A DNA stretch of 41,191 nucleotides from Oscillospiraceae bacterium (lineage in GTDB: Bacteria; Bacillota; Clostridia; Oscillospirales; Ruminococcaceae): positions 1 to 41,191 of the forward strand of contig JALEOL010000052.1 of the NCBI GenBank assembly GCA_022766785.1. Reading direction: 5' to 3'. Below the pieces are notes generated by a model. It had not been told where the DNA came from and made no database searches. It saw only the letters and a program-made list of their open reading frames with translations. Within the stretch, counting starts at the first letter, position 1. Every line of letters starts with the position of its first letter. Both the position numbers and the translations under genes were made by a program. This document shows positions 17,353 to 24,757 of this stretch, piece after piece.

Positions 17353-18225
17353 TTATTCAGCGTCCTGCCACCTGATAAGCTCCTCCCACCCCCCGGGGAA
17401 ACCAAGGTCGCTCAGCCGCAGCACGTCGGAGTTCTTATTTATCAACCTGGAAACAGGCTTGACTACGCGCTCGTTCCAGTTCCTGTGATCGTGGGCGAGC
17501 TGCTTCATGACTATGATATAGCCGAACACATCGGGCTTTATCTCAAGATCCATGTTCTTCGGCGTTCTGGGGAGAACCGGGAAGCTGTTGCCGTAAAGCC
17601 GGTTGTAGTGCGCGCAATAGTTCCGCAGCTCATTAAGGCAGAACAGCCAGTTGTCAAGCTCGGTGCTGGAGCAGCCGTAATACTTTTCGGCGATCTCCTT
17701 TTTGTCGGCGCTCTGCATATCCTTGTAGAAGAAAGCAAGCGTGCCGAAGCTGAAAAGCTCCATTACCACCCACAGCGGAAACGCGCCGCAGTACTTCGAG
17801 TTATAGTGCCTTACAAATTCCCGGTCGTCGTTCACCTCGATGAGGTGCTTCACCTTGTTCATGAACTGCTGGTGATTATGCCGGAAATCGAACGTGGAGG
17901 GATTGAGATACCCCAGCGCGCCGTATTTCAGTGCATGGTAATTGGAGACCGCCGCGCGCATGGCTATCTCCGTCTCCTCGAGGGATGCCAGAAGAATGCT
18001 GCGCAGCTTTCTGTCCGCCTCGTACACACGCAGCACCTTTTCAAACGAGGTCCCCTCCTCGTACTGCCCCTTTGAAACGGTGAACGGCGCAAAGTAATCC
18101 GACAGCCGGAAATAGTTGATGTATTTCAGCGTTTCCTCCGCGTGCTTTTCGTCCTCGACGATGCAGCCGCGCTCTTTGAGCTTCTGTATCTGTTCCCGTA
18201 TAGTCGCCGGTATCTTCTGGTTCAT
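17353..18225 (-). CDS. Abi family protein (Abi_2, HEPN-type abortive infection)
   Basis: 290 residues. The N-terminal helical part carries the Abi_2 hallmark YINYFRLSDYFAPF (residues 37-48), then EADRKLRSILLASLEETEIAMR. The LNELRNYCAHYNRLY segment has the R-N-x-x-x-H pattern (R201, N202, H206) of HEPN-superfamily ribonucleases, which include AbiD/AbiF-type proteins that stop phage growth by cutting RNA. Activity here is inferred, not shown. The ATG at 18225 follows AGGGG by eight bases; an upstream GTG at 18264 has no binding site. It lies 51 nt after gpsA and 42 nt before the TerB gene on the same strand, so it may be co-transcribed with housekeeping genes. Confidence 0.85.
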   Translation of the reverse strand: MNQKIPATIREQIQKLKERGCIVEDEKHAEETLKYINYFRLSDYFAPFTVSKGQYEEGTSFEKVLRVYEADRKLRSILLASLEETEIAMRAAVSNYHALKYGALGYLNPSTFDFRHNHQQFMNKVKHLIEVNDDREFVRHYNSKYCGAFPLWVVMELFSFGTLAFFYKDMQSADKKEIAEKYYGCSSTELDNWLFCLNELRNYCAHYNRLYGNSFPVLPRTPKNMDLEIKPDVFGYIIVMKQLAHDHRNWNERVVKPVSRLINKNSDVLRLSDLGFPGGWEELIRWQDAE

Positions 18226-18276
18226 TCCTGGCACCCCTCGCTGCGTTTCATAACCTGCCGCCACAATTCCGTAATA

Positions 18277-19278
18277 TCAGTCCATCCAGAACACCTCGCG
18301 CTCATGCTTGCTCTTTCTTGTCATAAGCGCTGAGATACTCTGCGTGGGGTCGCTGCCCTCATAGCAGATCCTGACTATCTGCTCGATTATCGGGGTGTCG
18401 ATACCCTTTTCCTGCGCAAGGCGGTACGCTATCCGGCTGCTGGTGTAGCCCTCAACGGTGCCCACCTGCGCCACAGCCTCCGCCGCCGGCGCGCCCTTTC
18501 CGATGAGGTTCCCTGCACGGAAGTTGCGCGAATGCTGAGAGGTGCAGGTAACTATCAGGTCGCCTATTCCTGCCATGCCGGTGAACGTTTTCCAGTTAGC
18601 GCCCAGACCTACCCCCAGACGGGTGATCTCGGTCATTCCACGGGTCATCAGCGCCGCCACGGTGTTGTCCCCAAGTCCCATTCCACGGGCTATGCCGCAG
18701 CCCAGGGCTATCGGATTTTTGAGGACTCCCCCCAGCTCGCAGCCGGCAACGTCGTCGTTTGTGTAAATGCGGTAGCGCTCGTTGGAGAGGGTGCGCTGGA
18801 TAAAGTCCGCAACGCCGTCGTTATAGCTTGCGCATACCTCGGTGGTGGGAACCAGCCGTGCGATCTCCTCGGCGTGGCAGGGGCCTGTTATCACTCCCAC
18901 GGGATTGTCCGGAAGCTCCTCGGTGAGTATCTGGGACAGCCGGTAGCCGGTGCTCCCCTCAAGCCCCTTGCTGACGTTTATCACCACGGTGCCTTTATCC
19001 ACGAACGGCTTTACCGCCTGCACCGCCTCGCGGAAAAACGGCGACGGGATAGCCACCAGGATAATATCCGCGCCGCTGACGCACTCAGGGTCGGTGGTGA
19101 CGCCCAGGGCTTCCGGTAGCTTCACCCCCGGGAGCAGGCGCTTGTGCTCGCGTTCGGTGCGCAGAAGTTCCGCCTCCTGCTCGAATTTAGTCCATGTCAC
19201 TACCTCGTGACCGTATGTCGTGAACATCACCCCGAGAGCCGTGCCGTAGCCGCAGCCCAGTATCGTTATCTTTGCCAT
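18277..19278 (-). CDS. gpsA: Glycerol-3-phosphate dehydrogenase [NAD(P)+]
   Basis: 333 residues. Reduces dihydroxyacetone phosphate to sn-glycerol 3-phosphate for phospholipid synthesis. Supporting motifs: NVSKGLEGSTGYRLSQ, VITGPCHAEEIAR, the catalytic-Lys region CELGGVLKNPIALGCGIARGM, DNTVAALMTRGMTEITRLG and the GIGDLIVTCTSQHSRN substrate motif. The Rossmann loop reads LGCGYGTALG, one residue shorter than the usual GAGSWGTALA, so the glycine pattern is GxGxG rather than GxGxxG. Length is otherwise normal. It lies 15 nt after plsY, which uses its product, in the der-plsY-gpsA operon. Confidence 0.95.
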   Translation of the reverse strand: MAKITILGCGYGTALGVMFTTYGHEVVTWTKFEQEAELLRTEREHKRLLPGVKLPEALGVTTDPECVSGADIILVAIPSPFFREAVQAVKPFVDKGTVVINVSKGLEGSTGYRLSQILTEELPDNPVGVITGPCHAEEIARLVPTTEVCASYNDGVADFIQRTLSNERYRIYTNDDVAGCELGGVLKNPIALGCGIARGMGLGDNTVAALMTRGMTEITRLGVGLGANWKTFTGMAGIGDLIVTCTSQHSRNFRAGNLIGKGAPAAEAVAQVGTVEGYTSSRIAYRLAQEKGIDTPIIEQIVRICYEGSDPTQSISALMTRKSKHEREVFWMD

Positions 19279-19293
19279 GATAGTGCCTCCGAA

Positions 19294-19956
19294 TTACTTT
19301 GCTTTCTCGCCCAGCTTCTTTTCGGTGTGGGTGAGAAGCCTGTGTATATTGCCGTGATGCTTGAAAATAACTATCGCCTCGGTAAACAGCGCGATGAATG
19401 TGCACACGATGCCTGCCGGATCCTTGTCGATAAAATACACGAAAACCAGCGTCCCCACGAAATAAAGCGAAGCCGCCGCGACGCTTCCCAGAGAAACATA
19501 TCTCGTCAGAGCCACCAGAATAATGAACACCACCATAAGCAGGCAGCCGGTGCGCCAGTCCAGCGTGAATATCGCCGACACCGCCGACAGCACGCCCTTT
19601 CCGCCCCGGAAGCCGTAGTATACCGGCAGGACATGACCTACCACCACCATAAACCCAGCCATATAGCCGACCCAGTTCATTCCGTTCGCAAGAACCGTGG
19701 TGTCAACACCGCCGATGTAAAGGAACGCGAGCCTTACCGCCCAGACGGAAAGCACCGCCTTTGCCACATCGCCCAGCAGCACGATAGCCGCGGTAGCCTT
19801 GCCCTGAGTCCTCAGGGAGTTTGTAAGCCCGGCGTTGCCGCTGCCCATGGTGCGGATATCCTGCCCGGTGCGCAGCTTTGTCACGATTATAGAGGTGTTG
19901 ATGCCGCCCAGAAGATATGGCACGGCGATCATGATGATATAGCATATCCAGATCAT
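19294..19956 (-). CDS. plsY: Glycerol-3-phosphate acyltransferase PlsY
   Basis: 220 residues, multi-pass. Transfers acyl groups from acyl-phosphate to glycerol 3-phosphate, the first step of membrane phospholipid synthesis. The three conserved motifs are present: RTMGSGNAGLTNSLR (residues 35-49), VVGHVLPVYYGFRGGKGV (104-121) and the C-terminal FKHHGNIHRLL. Slightly longer than the average of about 200 residues. It lies 6 nt from the preceding membrane protein gene and 15 nt before gpsA, which makes its substrate. Confidence 0.95.
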   Translation of the reverse strand: MIWICYIIMIAVPYLLGGINTSIIVTKLRTGQDIRTMGSGNAGLTNSLRTQGKATAAIVLLGDVAKAVLSVWAVRLAFLYIGGVDTTVLANGMNWVGYMAGFMVVVGHVLPVYYGFRGGKGVLSAVSAIFTLDWRTGCLLMVVFIILVALTRYVSLGSVAAASLYFVGTLVFVYFIDKDPAGIVCTFIALFTEAIVIFKHHGNIHRLLTHTEKKLGEKAK

Positions 19957-19962
19957 TTTATG

Positions 19963-20541
19963 TTATGTCCTTTCGGTTACTTTGCCTGCTTCTTCTGATG
20001 TATCGCCGAACTCCGCACGGATATCGGGGTTACGGCTGCGCAGCACGGCGTAGATCATACCGCCGTTCTCGCCGTTTCTCACAGGCATTGTGATGTCTCC
20101 GTGGGAGGTGGTGAGAAGCAGATCGCCGTTCTTCCCGGGAGATATCGTCATAATTTCGTCATAGCGGAAAATCACCGCGCGGCGGTAGGTGTAGAACAAT
20201 ATATGCTCCGGCAGGAACCACCGCTCCCCCAGCGTTTTTGCCGTGGGATAGGCGGCTATGATCTCGTCTTTCTCGCTCTCGGGCAGGGAATCAAGCTGGC
20301 ACTTCAGCCTGCTTGTCGCAACGCAGAGTATCTCTGTGAAAGCCCTCAGCAGAAGCACCGCCGCAGCAAGCGACACCGCCGCCGCTGCCACCAGCCAAAC
20401 TATCCTTATCCACTCCGCCCATTCCCCGGAGAACGCCAGCGGGACCCATGCAATGGCGAATATCACCACAGCGCAGATCACACACCGCAGGAGCATTCCG
20501 CAGCGCCGCCGCCTGAAATCCGACAGAATGCGTTCCATCAT
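19963..20541 (-). CDS. Two-helix membrane protein with a PH-like C-terminal domain, unknown function
   Basis: 192 residues. A basic N-terminus (MMERILSDFRRRRCG) precedes two membrane helices (about 17-38 and 45-72). The soluble region that follows resembles YcxB/bacterial PH-type domains: RWFLPEHILFYTYRRAVIFRY, then DEIMTISPGKNGDLLLTTSHG. The fold assignment is tentative. Its start overlaps the der stop by 4 nt and plsY follows after 6 nt, so it is translated in step with lipid-synthesis genes. No specific function can be given. Confidence 0.65.
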   Translation of the reverse strand: MMERILSDFRRRRCGMLLRCVICAVVIFAIAWVPLAFSGEWAEWIRIVWLVAAAAVSLAAAVLLLRAFTEILCVATSRLKCQLDSLPESEKDEIIAAYPTAKTLGERWFLPEHILFYTYRRAVIFRYDEIMTISPGKNGDLLLTTSHGDITMPVRNGENGGMIYAVLRSRNPDIRAEFGDTSEEAGKVTERT

Positions 20542-21854
20542 TCGCCCCTTTCGCGGATCGTGAGCTTTATCGGCGTAGCCTCCAGACCAAAGGTCTCGCG
20601 AAGCTGGTTCTCGATATAGCGCTGGTAGGAGTAGTGGAACAGCTCACGGCTGTTGCAGAATATAACGAAATTCGGGGGGCAGACGGAAGCCTGGGTCATG
20701 TAGTATATCTTCAGGCGCTTGCCCTTGTCCGACGGCGGCTGAACGCGCGAGGTCGCATAGTTCAGCATGTCGTTGAGCACGCCGGTGGAGATGCGCATGC
20801 AGTGCTGCTCCCGGACGTACTTTATCAGCTCGAACAGCTTGTCGATACGCTGACCTGTCTTCGCCGAAATAAACACGAACGGCGCGTAGGACATGAACGA
20901 GAAGTCCACCTCCAGCTTCTTGCGGAACTCCGTCATGGTCTTGTCCGTCTTGTCCTCAACAGCGTCCCACTTGTTGACGGCGATAACGCACGCCTTGCCC
21001 TTGTCGTGGGCGTAGCCTGCCACCTTGCTGTCCTGCTCGGTAAATCCCACGGTGGCGTCGATGACGATAACGCACACGTCCGCCCTGTCCACCGCCATGA
21101 GCGCGCGCAGCACGCTGAAATGCTCGATATTCTCGGTGACTTTTGCCTTGCGGCGCATTCCTGCGGTGTCGATGAAGATGAACTTGTCGTCGCCGCGCCT
21201 AATCTCGGTGTCTATTGCGTCACGGGTGGTGCCTGCAATGTCGGACACTATGGAGCGCTCCTCGCCGGATATCTGGTTGATGAGGGAGGACTTGCCCACG
21301 TTCGGCTTACCGATAACGGCTACCTTTATGGCGTCGGCGTCGTATTCCTCCGGCTCCTCCGGGGGGAGGTTGCGGAACACCGCCTCCAGCAGGTCGCCGG
21401 TGCCGTGCCCGTGAACGGAGGATACCGCGACAGGGTCGCCCAGACCGAGATTGTAGAACTCGTATATCTCCGGGGGAGGAGCGCCTATCCCGTCCACCTT
21501 GTTCACCGCCAGGACTACGGGCTTGCCGCTTTTTATCAGCATTGAGGCGACATCGCTGTCGTTCGCGGTAACTCCTGTCGTGATATCGGTGACGAAGATT
21601 ATCGCGTCCGCACGTTCCACCGCAAGCATTGCCTGCTCGCGCATCTGTGCGAGGATAACATCGTCGGTCTTAGGCTCGATACCGCCGGTGTCTATCAGCA
21701 TGAATTCACGCCCCAGCCACTCACAGCGGCTGTAGATACGGTCACGGGTGACGCCGGGCTTGTCGTCAACGATAGAAAGCCGCTGACCCACCAGCTTATT
21801 GAAAAGAGTGGACTTTCCCACATTCGGTCTGCCCACAATCGCTACTACCTGCAT
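20538..21854 (-). CDS. der: Ribosome biogenesis GTPase Der (EngA)
   Basis: 438 residues, the usual length. Two tandem GTPase domains followed by a KH-like domain, the diagnostic Der architecture. Domain 1 has GRPNVGKSTLFN, DTGGIEPKTDD and NKVDGIG; domain 2 has GKPNVGKSSLINQ, DTAGMRRKAKV and NKWDAVEDK. The C-terminal part PSDKGKRLKIYYMTQASVCPP is the KH-like end. Der is required for 50S subunit assembly. AAGGAG sits upstream of the ATG. The leader (about 21855-21960) has a CAGGGG/CCCCTG hairpin and an AT-rich promoter-like stretch near 21930-21950 that I cannot place precisely. First gene of the minus-strand operon. Confidence 0.97.
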   Translation of the reverse strand: MQVVAIVGRPNVGKSTLFNKLVGQRLSIVDDKPGVTRDRIYSRCEWLGREFMLIDTGGIEPKTDDVILAQMREQAMLAVERADAIIFVTDITTGVTANDSDVASMLIKSGKPVVLAVNKVDGIGAPPPEIYEFYNLGLGDPVAVSSVHGHGTGDLLEAVFRNLPPEEPEEYDADAIKVAVIGKPNVGKSSLINQISGEERSIVSDIAGTTRDAIDTEIRRGDDKFIFIDTAGMRRKAKVTENIEHFSVLRALMAVDRADVCVIVIDATVGFTEQDSKVAGYAHDKGKACVIAVNKWDAVEDKTDKTMTEFRKKLEVDFSFMSYAPFVFISAKTGQRIDKLFELIKYVREQHCMRISTGVLNDMLNYATSRVQPPSDKGKRLKIYYMTQASVCPPNFVIFCNSRELFHYSYQRYIENQLRETFGLEATPIKLTIRERGE

Positions 21855-22001
21855 TCTTTTTCTCCTTGTACTTCCGGCTGACAGGGGAACGTCCGCGCCC
21901 CTGCCATGAAATTTTCGTTTTTCAAAAAAGCTATACTAATATAGTATATCACATTTCCGGCGCTATTTCAAGGAATTTACTGTATATTTATAAATAATCA
22001 G

Positions 22002-22029
22002 CAAAAATCCCCCCGGCGATACCGGAGGG
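22002..22029 (-). terminator. rpmF terminator
   Basis: Minus-strand CCCTCCGG (22029-22022) pairs with CCGGGGGG (22016-22009), followed by ATTTTTGC. It separates rpmF from der. Nothing else is seen in 21961-22070. Confidence 0.85.
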
Positions 22030-22070
22030 ACTTCCCGTAAACACTGTGTTAGCCATTCAATGTCAGGCAA

Positions 22071-22253
22071 TTACGCTTCCTTAGCGATAACGACCTTATC
22101 ATTGTAATAACCGCAATTGCCGCATACTCTGTGAGCAAGCTTCAGCTCACCGCACTGCTTGCAGCGAGAGAAGGACGGTGCAGATAACTTCCATACCTGT
22201 GAACGTCTCTTGTCGCGTCTTGCACGGGACACCTTTCTCTTCGGAACTGCCAT
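22071..22253 (-). CDS. rpmF: 50S ribosomal protein L32
   Basis: 60 residues. N-terminal AVPKRKVSRARRDKRRS is the L32 signature. A zinc ribbon is formed by C31, C34, C44 and C47 (CKQCGELKLAHRVCGNCGYY), so this is the Zn-binding (C+) form. It has its own promoter and terminator. Unlike many Firmicutes it is not next to the YceD/DUF177 gene or to plsX. Confidence 0.97.
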   Translation of the reverse strand: MAVPKRKVSRARRDKRRSQVWKLSAPSFSRCKQCGELKLAHRVCGNCGYYNDKVVIAKEA

Positions 22254-22327
22254 TATTGCACCCCCTTAAAATAAATTGTTCTTTTCCTAAGAGTTCGCAA
22301 AAGAACCCTTTTACAGTCACGCTTAAT

Positions 22328-22356
22328 ATTATATCATGGGAAATTCGTTTTGTCAA
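22328..22356 (-). promoter_or_regulatory. Sigma-A promoter of rpmF
   Basis: Minus-strand TTGACA (22356-22351), 17-nt spacer, TATAAT (22333-22328): a full consensus match. Start near 22321. The roughly 68-nt leader contains a small GGGTTC/GAACTC hairpin. No feature is recognised in 22357-22470. Confidence 0.85.
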
Positions 22357-22473
22357 GTGTTTTAGCGGAAATTCTCAAAATTTCTCATTGATTTGGTGAA
22401 AATGGTCGCAGCGGACGGACATACGGCTCACGATTGTTGTAATTTTGACCAGACGAAACAAAAACCAACTGAC

Positions 22474-22506
22474 AAAATTATCCCGGGAGCGCTGCCGCCC
22501 CCGGGA
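22474..22506 (-). terminator. Terminator of the small P-loop gene
   Basis: Minus-strand CCCGGG arms (TCCCGGG at 22506-22500 and CCCGGGA at 22487-22481) around an 11- to 12-nt loop, followed by TAATTTTG. Confidence 0.75.
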
Positions 22507-22524
22507 AGTCATGATAGGCAAAAA

Positions 22525-22929
22525 TCAGACGATGAACTTCTTCATGCTTTCGGGAAGCTCGGAGTTGTCTGCGGAAACAGTGCAGGTAACAACAGTGTCG
22601 CCGGAGATCTTAGCGAGCTTTTCGAACATCTCGCCCAGCTTGTCGTAATCTCTGCCGGTGATCTTGAGGGTAGCGTCAACGAAGATGTCGGTGCAGTCGT
22701 AGTCGGAAGCCAGAACGCCGGAAATGAAGCCGTAGAAGCCCTCAACTCCGGAAACTGCGTAGTCTTCGATGTTTACCAGACGAACCTTGGGGGTTATGTC
22801 AGTGTTGAGCGCGGAGCCTTTCTGGATAGCAACGACGTTGCCGTTGGACTTGTTCTCTGCCTCGTGGATAGCGTCGATAAGGATCTTGGTCTTGCCTGTA
22901 CCCTTCTTGCCTGTAATAAGCTTGATCAT
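22525..22929 (-). CDS. Small P-loop nucleotide-binding protein, unknown function
   Basis: 134 residues. Walker A is GKKGTGKT at residues 7-14, directly after the N-terminal strand, and a Walker B-like CTDIFVDAT lies near the middle. It ends soon after the strand DTVVTCTVSADNSELP, so the domain is a minimal P-loop core without helicase or sensor motifs. GGAGG lies six bases before the ATG at 22929; earlier in-frame codons have no binding site. It lies 77 nt downstream of pgi, possibly co-transcribed. I recognise it only as a compact ATPase-like protein of the kind seen in Clostridia; the role is unknown. Confidence 0.78.
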   Translation of the reverse strand: MIKLITGKKGTGKTKILIDAIHEAENKSNGNVVAIQKGSALNTDITPKVRLVNIEDYAVSGVEGFYGFISGVLASDYDCTDIFVDATLKITGRDYDKLGEMFEKLAKISGDTVVTCTVSADNSELPESMKKFIV

Positions 22930-23006
22930 AGTAAACCTCCATGAATTGTGTATTATATTGCCAGAAGAAAGCCGCAGGAGTGCAGCTCTCTCCAAAAATG
23001 CCGTGA

Positions 23007-24347
23007 TCAGAGACCCAGCTTTGCCTCCAGAGCAGCCTTCTGCTCCTCGTAGCCGGGCTTGCCAAGAAGTGCGAACATGTTCTTCTTGTAGCTCTCAACG
23101 CCGGGCTGGTCGAACGGATTAACGCCCATAAGATAGCCGCTCACCGCGCATGCCTTCTCGAAGAAATAGATGATATAGCCCAGCTCGTACTCGTTAAGCT
23201 CGGGAGCCTCCAGCACGATATTCGGAACGCCGCCCTCGGTGTGGGCGATAACAACGCCCTCGAACGCCTTGCGGTTCACAACGGACATGTTCTGGTTGGA
23301 AAGGAAGTTCAGCCCGTCAACGTTGGTGGGGTCGTCCTCCAGGAAGAATTCCTTCTGGGGCTTTGCGAACTGCATAACGGTCTCGAACATCACCCTGGAG
23401 CCGTCCTGAATGAACTGACCCAGTGAGTGCAGGTCGGTGGAGAATATCGCGGAGGAGGGATAAATACCCTTGTTGTCCTTGCCCTCGCTCTCGCCGAACA
23501 GCTGCTTGTACCACTCGTTCATCATAGCAAAGCTCGGCTCGTAGCTGATGAGCATTTCAACGCTCTTGCCCTTGCGGTAGAGGATATTGCGGAGAGCCGC
23601 GTACTTGTAGCAGTCGTTGTTCCTGAGGTCGGGGTCGGAATATGCCGCCCTTGCGTCAGCAGCGCCCTTCATCAGCGCGTCGATATCGCAGCCCGCGCAT
23701 GCAATGGGGAGAAGTCCCACGGCGGTGAGCACGGAATAGCGTCCGCCTACGTCGTCAGGCACAACGAAGGTCTCATAGCCCTTCTTGTCGGAAAGCTCCT
23801 TGAGGGTGCCCTTTGCCTTGTCGGTGGTGGCGTAGATACGACCCTTTGCGCCCTCCTCGCCGTAGCGCTCCACCAGCAGGTCGCGGAATACGCGGAAAGC
23901 CAGCGCAGGCTCTGTAGTCGTACCGGACTTGGAGATGATGTTTACGGAGAAGTCCCTGCCCTCGACAAGAGAAACCACCTCGCTGAGGTATGTCGGGCTG
24001 ATGGAATTACCCACGAAATAGATCTCGGGGGTGTCCTTCTTCAGGCTGTTGTAAAGAGTGGACTTTATCGCCTCGATAACGGCTCTTGCGCCGAGGTAGG
24101 AGCCGCCGATGCCGATAACTATCAGCACCTGGCTTTCTTTGCCGATCTTTTCAGCCGCTTTCTTTATGCGCGCGAATTCGTCCTTGTCATAATCCACAGG
24201 CAGGTCGAGCCAGCCGAGGAAATCGTTACCCGGGCCGTTTCTGTCCACCAGCTGCTGATGAGCCGTCTTTACTGCCGGAGCGATAGCGTCAAGCTCGTGC
24301 TCCGAAACAAAGCTGCTTAAATATTTGTCTTCCAGTTTGATTGCCAT
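23007..24347 (-). CDS. pgi: Glucose-6-phosphate isomerase
   Basis: 446 residues, the Firmicutes length class. Interconverts glucose 6-phosphate and fructose 6-phosphate in glycolysis. Motifs: [74 protein letters not shown] and the C-terminal [19 protein letters not shown] with the catalytic Lys region. AAAGGAG lies 10 nt before the ATG. A good promoter lies about 80 nt upstream, and a second, stronger one further up drives a micro-ORF and could read into pgi. Confidence 0.97.
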   Translation of the reverse strand: MAIKLEDKYLSSFVSEHELDAIAPAVKTAHQQLVDRNGPGNDFLGWLDLPVDYDKDEFARIKKAAEKIGKESQVLIVIGIGGSYLGARAVIEAIKSTLYNSLKKDTPEIYFVGNSISPTYLSEVVSLVEGRDFSVNIISKSGTTTEPALAFRVFRDLLVERYGEEGAKGRIYATTDKAKGTLKELSDKKGYETFVVPDDVGGRYSVLTAVGLLPIACAGCDIDALMKGAADARAAYSDPDLRNNDCYKYAALRNILYRKGKSVEMLISYEPSFAMMNEWYKQLFGESEGKDNKGIYPSSAIFSTDLHSLGQFIQDGSRVMFETVMQFAKPQKEFFLEDDPTNVDGLNFLSNQNMSVVNRKAFEGVVIAHTEGGVPNIVLEAPELNEYELGYIIYFFEKACAVSGYLMGVNPFDQPGVESYKKNMFALLGKPGYEEQKAALEAKLGL

Positions 24348-24428
24348 TTTGTGTTATCTCCTTTCAGGGAACGGCTGTTTCTGTACATGATCTGTCTGTT
24401 TTGCGCCGTACCGATGATACCTGTTTCT

Positions 24429-24457
24429 ATTATAACTTATATTTATCTTTTTTGCAA
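24429..24457 (-). promoter_or_regulatory. Sigma-A promoter of pgi
   Basis: Minus-strand TTGCAA (24457-24452), 17-nt spacer, TATAAT (24434-24429). Start near 24422, a leader of about 75 nt. Confidence 0.65.
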
Positions 24458-24563
24458 CAAGTTTTCGGGCAAGCTGTGGAATTTGGATAAACAAAACGAA
24501 AATACAGCCCGGTTTATGTGAAATTTGCACAAACGCAAAACGCGCAGCGGAGTGATCATTTTG

Positions 24564-24634
24564 TCATGCGGCAGAGGGCTTCAGCAGCGCCGCCGCAGAC
24601 AGGCATATGAGCAATAAAGCTATGTATTTTTCAT
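24564..24634 (-). pseudogene. Candidate hydrophobic micro-ORF, off by one base
   Basis: Directly downstream of a consensus promoter, the minus strand carries GAGGGAG seven bases before an ATG at 24634. As written the ORF reads ATG AAA AAT ACA TAG. Re-reading one A in the A5 run (a -1 shift, or one extra A) gives 23 residues beginning MKKYIALLLICLS and ending LLKPSAA with a TGA stop at 24564. This would be a classic small secreted or membrane peptide. It may be an inactivated gene, a programmed slippage site, a sequence error or chance. Otherwise the 410-nt gap 24348-24757 holds only promoters. Confidence 0.4.
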
Positions 24635-24655
24635 AATACCGCTCCCTCTGGAAAC

Positions 24656-24684
24656 ATTATACATCAAGCCCCTCTGGAAGTCAA
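24656..24684 (-). promoter_or_regulatory. Strong sigma-A promoter facing pgi (micro-ORF promoter)
   Basis: Minus-strand TTGACT (24684-24679), 17-nt spacer, TATAAT (24661-24656). Start near 24649, only about 15 nt before the micro-ORF ATG. It stands back to back with the plus-strand promoter at 24694, with the -35 boxes 9 nt apart. Confidence 0.75.
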
Positions 24685-24693
24685 TCTGTGTTG

Positions 24694-24722
24694 TTGACTT
24701 TATCAGTGTTTTTTGTTATAAT
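24694..24722 (+). promoter_or_regulatory. Sigma-A promoter of the RNA methyltransferase operon
   Basis: TTGACT (24694-24699), 17-nt spacer, TATAAT (24717-24722). Start near 24729, which excludes the in-frame ATG at 24725. Confidence 0.8.
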
Positions 24723-24757
24723 ATATGGTACAAAAACATGCGAAAACGGAGAATAAA

